Part shown: one piece after another, positions 58,652 through 64,000 of the stretch | Numbering within the stretch: position 1 is the first letter of the stretch | Layout: each line of letters begins with the position of its first letter | NCBI GenBank assembly: GCA_034387635.1 | Contig: JAOANU010000008.1 | Coordinates: forward strand, 744,001 to 808,000 | Direction of reading: 5' to 3' | DNA length: 64,000 bases | Origin: Rhodosporidiobolus odoratus | Lineage: Eukaryota > Basidiomycota > Microbotryomycetes > Sporidiobolales > Sporidiobolaceae | Program-made: the position numbers and the translations under genes | Notes under the pieces: model-generated | The model's input: the letters and a program-made list of their open reading frames with translations, nothing else | The model's database searches: none | Told to the model about the DNA's origin: nothing

Positions 58652-58754
58652 CGACCAAAGCAGGATTTGAACCTACGCACGCATAGCGTAATAGATGTCG
58701 ATTGGGACAAGTCTCAATTCAAGTCTATCTCCTTAACGACTCGGACATTTGGCC
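58652..58754 (-). tRNA. tRNA-Ser(UGA) with intron
   Basis: Read on the minus strand from 58754. The acceptor stem GGCCAAA pairs with TTTGGTC (58659-58653) and the discriminator is G (58652). The D-arm is TCCGAGTCGTTAAGGAG. The anticodon stem ATAGA/TCTAT encloses loop CTTGAA, giving anticodon TGA. A 21-nt intron follows position 37. A long variable arm ACGC-TAT-GCGT marks a class II tRNA, and the T-arm is GTAGG-TTCAAAT-CCTGC. The anticodon and long arm together indicate serine. Confidence 0.88.
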
Positions 58755-59028
58755 TTGCATGTTAGCAGTTCCAGATGACAGTTTATCAACCGTGTTCTGA
58801 CAATGGCAACAGCAAATGTCAGCGGCATCGTCCGCACCATAGCTAACTGGGCCAGTGTCCGCAAGCGCTGCAAGCGGCATACCTGAACGAGACGAGAAGA
58901 ATACGGCTACTGCTTCTATAGTTGCAAGGATGAAACACGAAGCGATGGAAAGGCAAGGGAAGGATGGTGACGGGAGGGGCTGTACAAGAGATGGAGGGCG
59001 GTGGGGAAAGCCGCAAAGCGGCAGAGTT

Positions 59029-60362
59029 TCATGCTTCTTTCTCGAGAGTGTTGGTCTGCGGGTGTAACGTAAGAGAAAGGGCCATTCAGCGCTAGGAAGG
59101 GGGAAAGAAGAGGAAATGGGGGATGGGGGAAGGGGGGCAGGGCAAGCTCACCTGCCAGGAGAGGAAGCAGGTCCAGGCGATGCCGCAGACTGGAAGAGAA
59201 TTGTGACAATCAGCTCGGTGACGGGGGGAAAAGGCGGGGAAGGAAAAACGCACTTGAGCCGAAAGGAACGCGATATGGGAGAGGGACGTAGCGAAAGTTG
59301 ATGAGCTGGAGGATCGGCCAGACCTGCAGGTATTCAGCGTCAGTGATCAGAGCTGATCTCCATACAAGTTCGGGGCTCGAGGAGGGCCAAGGCAAGGCAA
59401 GGTAGCGATTGGGCTCACCTGCCAGTTAACGCTCAGGATTGCCCAGTAATTTTCGCGGATCTTTTGCTTAGTCTCTGCTTCATTGAGACCTTCGAGCATG
59501 GACATGGAGAGGAGGAAGATGAAAAGGGAGACGGGAGCCCTATATGTCGTGACGTGTCGCAACGTGGACGGGAGGACGTCAGTCAGCGAGTGTAAGGACG
59601 AGTAGTTTCAGAACTAGAGCAGGAAGGGCAAGGCCAGGGAAGAAAGGCGTAGCGTACATGGCCAACTGATCCGCTGCGACCCTCTTTGCCAACTGAGCCA
59701 CACTCACCCCTACTTCCTCCTCCTGCATGACTCCGGGTCCACTCTTCTCACCTTCCGTTCCTCCCTTCGCACCGGCACCTCCTCGTGATAACCTCGCTCC
59801 GGCAGGGAGCTGCTCCTTCAAGCCGGGAATGGGAAAGTCGTCGTCGAGTTTTACTTTGGTCGTGGCGGCGGGGGTGCGACCGTGTGCAGGGATGGGGCGG
59901 AGGGGGAAGTTGACTTCGAGGAACTCTGCGGTAGGAGATGTGATGCGGGCGGTACAAGGGGGTGTAGGGGTGGGAATGTGAGGAAGAGAAAGGTACGAAA
60001 GGTAGGAAAGGCCGTCCGAAAATCAGCAGCCGGCCTGCTTTGTGCGTACGGTGAGAAAGGGCGCAAAGGAAAGGAAAGTGGACTGACTATTCCAGGCTCC
60101 TCCCAGCGGACCCATACTCGCCCCGAAGACGGCGAACCTGAGCGTCCTCTCCGGGTCGAATGCGGCGACAGCTCCCTATTCCGACGTGAGGCGGTCAGCT
60201 CAAAAGGTTCGATAGTCGGACTAGGAGAGGTGAGCGCACTGCGATTGGCAAGAGTTGAGCCGAGACGTCTCCGATGGACATGAGGAGCGAGTTGGCGCAG
60301 ACGAGCGTCAAGTAAGGACTGCGCTCGAAGGCTTTGGTGTAGGCGCGTAGGATGACCGACAT
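59029..60362 (-). CDS. Mpv17/PMP22-family membrane protein
   Basis: Integral membrane protein of the Mpv17/PMP22/Sym1 family (mitochondrial inner membrane or peroxisome). Seven exons close to 244 aa: 60362-60240, 60175-60088, 59925-59658, 59539-59419, 59323-59254, 59189-59152, 59055-59029. Family features: RAYTKAFERSPYLTLVCANS, LLMSIGDVSAQ, FAVFGASMGPLGGAWNKFLE, RVAADQLAMAPVSLFIFLL, and the signature ENYWAILSVNWQVWPILQLI with NFRYVPLPYRVPF and IAWTCFLSWQ. A hydrophilic Gly/Lys-rich loop of about 60 residues sits between the second and third membrane segments, longer than in Sym1. The last 8 residues come from a 27-nt exon. Confidence 0.88.
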
Positions 60363-60715
60363 GGTTGCTGCTGTACTGTGCGTGTCTGTGCGCCAGGGGG
60401 CTCAGACGAGGTTGAGCCAAGGTGTCGAGTGATGACGGCGTCAGCCAATCGCCTCTCTGCCTTGCTCGCAGTTTGAGAAGGTTCATTTTCATTACAGCTG
60501 GATTGACTCCAGTCGATACACTCTCGCCATGTAGTACGTACAATCACAGTCTGGTGCGTATCGCCACGCCCTTGCATCGAGCACCTTTCCACCGCCTCCC
60601 CCTCGCCTTGTCTCCTCTCGGCGGAACGTCCACGGACACTCACAAGTCTCTCACTCGGAGCTCCTTCAGCCTCTTGCTCAGTCGCCTCTTGGCTTGATCC
60701 CTATACACGCACAGT
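60363..60715. promoter_or_regulatory. Divergent promoter, Mpv17-like / HAD protein
   Basis: 353 bp between divergent start codons. No individual site is claimed. Confidence 0.45.
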
Positions 60716-63700
60716 ATGCCGATCTCCAGCTTCTTCCACCCCGGCGGTATAGAGCGCAGCACTTCTCGTGCGTTCCTTTCGTCTTTTCCCTCTCCCTCTT
60801 CTCGTTGCACGCAATCCCCTCACCTCTTATGCTCTGACAGCCTCCGGCAAGCCTCACCATCGCCGCAAGCATAGGATACACAAAAGGGAATCCGCCATCA
60901 AGCGCAACGATCCCAACCTCGCTACTTGGCACTTCAACAAGCACACCGGGGCTCTGACCGATTCCAGCGGCGACGAGGTGCGGATCCGTTCCCTGCCTAT
61001 ATTTCGCGGCTTACTGGCCGTTCCACTTGCTCCGGTAACTTTTGAAGGACGCCAGACTGACCTTTTCCTCCTCCCTTTCCTCTTGCAGAGCTCTGCCTCG
61101 GACTTCCCGCATAGCGATAGCGAGGATGAGCATCCAGTGGCTCCTACCGTATTGCGAACTCAGCCTGCAGCTTCCTTCGGTGCTGTCGCGCCTCAAGCGC
61201 CCGTAACGCCCATGGTCCTCCCCCGTGCGAGCTACCTCAAACTCGTTGACCAAGCGTCGGTCGTTTCTTCCGTTCCGGCCAGGCCGAAGTCGTACGTTTT
61301 CTGTGCCGTTCTCCCATCCGTTCTGCGCGCCGGGAACTCAGTCGCACATCGCTTGCACCGCCGTCTGCATTACAGGAAACTGCTCGTTTCCGATCTCGAC
61401 AATACCCTCTTCGGCCCTTCAGCTCCTGGGGATGGAGTTGTTGCCAGGCCTTACTTGGCCACGTTCCTCCAGTACATCATGCATCCCACCACACCTTTCA
61501 ACCTCGCAATCTGGACGTTCTCGTGCGTTTCCGTTCCTTTACTCCCCATTCTGATTTGTTCCTGGCTTCGGGCTGGAGGAAGACCTAAGCTGACGTATTG
61601 CCCATCTTGCTCCCTCCCGATGCCTGTCTTAAATAGTGGAAGGATGTACGGTATCGCCCACCTTCGTCAAGTGGGAATGGGCAAAGTCCGTATTCCCATC
61701 GATCCTCTCTCCCTCTTCCCCCCGGGCTGACTTCCATCATAAACTCGTTCAGTACCTCTTCGACTCTCCCGACCCGCTTCATCCCAAGATGAAGCCTGGA
61801 TTGCTCGATGTTTGGGGCTTTGAGGACAGCGGCTTCCTCGCAAACGGAGTTATGGCTGCGGGAAGGGCGCTCAAGGATCTTGACCTTGTACGTTGGCCCT
61901 CGTCTCCTTCCTCCCTCTGTACACTCCTCTCGATCAAGCTGGATGCTTATCCTCCGTGCCCTCGCGCAGATCTGGTACGAAGTCAACTCATCCCCGACCC
62001 GCTCCTCATCCCAACCGACTTTCGATGCGACCAACTCTCTCATTGTCGACGATCAAGTCCCGAACGGTCGCGCTCAGCCGGACTCGATCGTCGAGGCACC
62101 CGTCTTTACGAGTAAGACGCCGGATGATGAGTTCTTGTTGGCTTTCATTGGGGTCTTGGAGGAGCTGTGCGTTTCTTCCTTCCCTCTTTCGCTTGTATGG
62201 GTGCTCGTGTGCTGGGCGACCGTACTCAAGCAGAGACTGAACCTTTGCCTTCTCTCTTCCGCTGACCTGCGTTAATACAGCGCTCTCGAATCCAACATTG
62301 CAAACGCCATCTCCCTCCACAAGCTCTACTCCGGGATCCACCCCGACGACCTCTCCCACTACGTTGGGAAGGCAAACGAAGTCTGCAAGCGACTCGGGAT
62401 CGCTGTGGAAAGGGGAGCGGCTTACCCTGATCCTGGTACGTTATATCCCGTGTTTTCTCCCCCCACTCTCTAGACTCGAGCTGACAATGACGTCTACATA
62501 TGACTGATTGTATGCAGCTCCGGTCGAGGATGTAAAGCAACTTGGCGCGCCTGGACCGGTGCACGATGCAGCTACTGAGCCGACTCGTCCGCTCTTTTCT
62601 GTTCCCTCCTGTCTTGACCTTTCTGGGCGCTGACTCGAACCACTCCACCCTGCCTCCTCTCTACTTACCGTTCACTACACTTGGTCGATATCAATCTTTT
62701 ACGCCCGTACGCTCGGCTCTCCGTCTCTCCACCTGCAGTCCAGCACTCCCTCGCCAAGACTCCTTTCGTCCGACCCACTCCGAATCGCCTTGCAGACGGC
62801 CAACTCAAGCGTCCTTCAGGGGAGTACGAGGACCAGGTCAAGGTAGAGAGTAAGTTGATGAAAGATGGGAAGACGGGAAGACCTTTGGTCGTATTTGATT
62901 TGGATGGGACGGTACGCTTGAAGATCTTTCTTCACCTTTCTTGTACGGGATTCGAGACTGACTCTTGCGGATGATCTGCCGTAGCTCTATACCCGCCCTC
63001 CCCAAAACTTGGAGCATGACCCGGCGGGTCAACCGAGTGGCAGACCGTACCTCAGGACGTTCTTGCAGTGGTTGTTGAGCGATGATTCGCCATGGAGTAC
63101 GATCCCTCGTCACTTCTCCTTCCTCCCTCCATGGTGTGTACGCGCAGTGTGCGGACTAGCTTCTGATATGCCTTCTGACATGCCTTTCTGCAGGTATGGC
63201 CATCTGGACCGGTTCCCAAAAACCTACCGCCGTTCGCTGTCTCTACGAACTCGACTTGGGTCTCGTCGGACCTGAGCTCATTGGTCCGAACAAGGATCAG
63301 CCTGAATTGTTGCACCCGAAGCTCGTTTCGCTTTGGGCGAGGGAGGATTTGGGATTGACCAAGAAGGACTACACGAGTTACGTCTCGATCACGAAGGATC
63401 TGGGCAAGTTGTGGAAGTATCTTGTGCGTCACATTTTTCCTGGCTCTGTATGGAGTAGATAAAGAACGTCGAGTGACTTTTTCGCTGACCTTCTCAGTCC
63501 TCTTCTCCCTCCCTTCTCCCGCAAACGTCCTTCGCCCGGGACAGGACAAGGCTGGAAAAGGAGATTGGGACGCCACCAACACCGTCATGGTTGACGACAC
63601 CCCCTCGAAACTGCGCGCCCACCCGGACACCCTCATCGCCGCCCCTACCTACGACTACCCCCTCGCCCCTGGACCTCAAGCCACCACCGCCCAAACCGAC

Positions 63701-64000
63701 ACTTTCCTCCTCGCCCTCGTCGCAATGCTTGACGACATCGAACACGAAACCAATACTTCAAACTATATCAAAGGGGTCGGGTGGAATGCGGTTCCGAAAG
63801 ACGACAAGGAGGAGGCGGATTTGGTGAAGAGGGGATTGGATATTTTGGACAAGGACGGGATTGCGGTCGCTGCTGAAGGAAGGGGACTTATCAAGGGCGT
63901 GAGGCCGAGCAAGTATGAGAGCGGGGTTAGGAACGCTAAGCCGGTCACGGTTCAGGGTGCGTTTTCTTTCATCCACGTTTCTTCCTCCCTTGCCTTTCCT
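60716..64000 (+). CDS. Protein with two HAD/FCP1-type phosphatase domains (3' end beyond window)
   Basis: Thirteen exons chain in phase from ATG 60716 to a donor at 63957, so the gene continues past the window: 60716-60767, 60841-60977, 61089-61291, 61376-61522, 61637-61685, 61753-61887, 61970-62166, 62281-62435, 62518-62586, 62739-62911, 62985-63096, 63194-63423, 63545-63956. Domain 1 has catalytic KLLVSDLDNTLFGP, ATFLQYIMHPTTPFNLAIWT, LKDLDLIW and SLIVDDQ. Domain 2 repeats the order: PLVVFDLDGTLYTRPP, RPYLRTFLQWLL, MAIWTGSQKP, KDLGKLWKYL, NTVMVDDTPSKLRAHP. Both keep the DxDxT nucleophile motif of FCP1/NIF phosphatases. The substrate is unknown. Exon 9's donor (GTCCGC) is the least certain junction. 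Confidence 0.82.

Overview
The window is nuclear DNA from a GC-rich basidiomycete yeast. Genes are dense, lie on both strands, and are cut by many short GT-AG introns (about 55-160 nt). A Cryptococcus-type CMT1/CAP59 (GT69) mannosyltransferase, the codon bias and the intron style fit a red yeast of the Rhodotorula/Rhodosporidium group (Pucciniomycotina). The taxon is inferred; no rRNA is present to settle it. I rebuilt gene models exon by exon. Most reading frames close exactly across the proposed splice sites, which is the main support for the coordinates.

Layout. 1-6.3 kb: GT69 mannosyltransferase, then pescadillo/NOP7. 6.3-9.0 kb: gene-poor stretch with one weak minus-strand model. 9-20 kb: NPC2/ML lipid-transfer protein, adenine phosphoribosyltransferase, MTP18/MTFP1, a beta-lactamase-fold hydrolase, a MYND protein, then a divergent MOG1 / F-box pair. 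20.5-27.7 kb: ARG1 and ARG7, both in arginine synthesis, flanking COQ6. 28.3-38.8 kb: one 10.4-kb TEL1/ATM kinase gene. 39-46.6 kb: ankyrin protein, mitochondrial uS7, IPP isomerase, a rhodanese-type sulfurtransferase and a GPI-type cell-surface protein. 46.6-54.8 kb: an accessory island. 54.8-64 kb: ARP8, an intron-containing tRNA-Ser(UGA), an Mpv17/PMP22 protein, and a protein with two HAD/FCP1-type domains that runs off the window.

The accessory island (about 47-54 kb) is the unusual part. It holds three tandem relatives of a protein family I do not recognise. They share a C-terminal GRRxAxHYGTTxxxW signature, and two of them share an intron position; two copies look decayed. Next to them is an inverted second copy of the MOG1 / F-box divergent pair from 17-18 kb. 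Its MOG1 is intact, its promoter is almost unchanged, and its F-box gene is shortened. A further unrecognised multi-exon gene follows, with a probable frame break. This suggests a locus shaped by tandem and inverted duplication plus gene conversion.

The rest is mostly housekeeping: ribosome biogenesis (NOP7), nuclear transport (MOG1), chromatin and DNA damage (ARP8, TEL1), mitochondrial function (COQ6, uS7m, MTP18, Mpv17, ARG7), sterol/carotenoid precursor supply (IDI1) and purine salvage (APRT). Splicing oddities include a 9-nt exon and two GC-AG introns.
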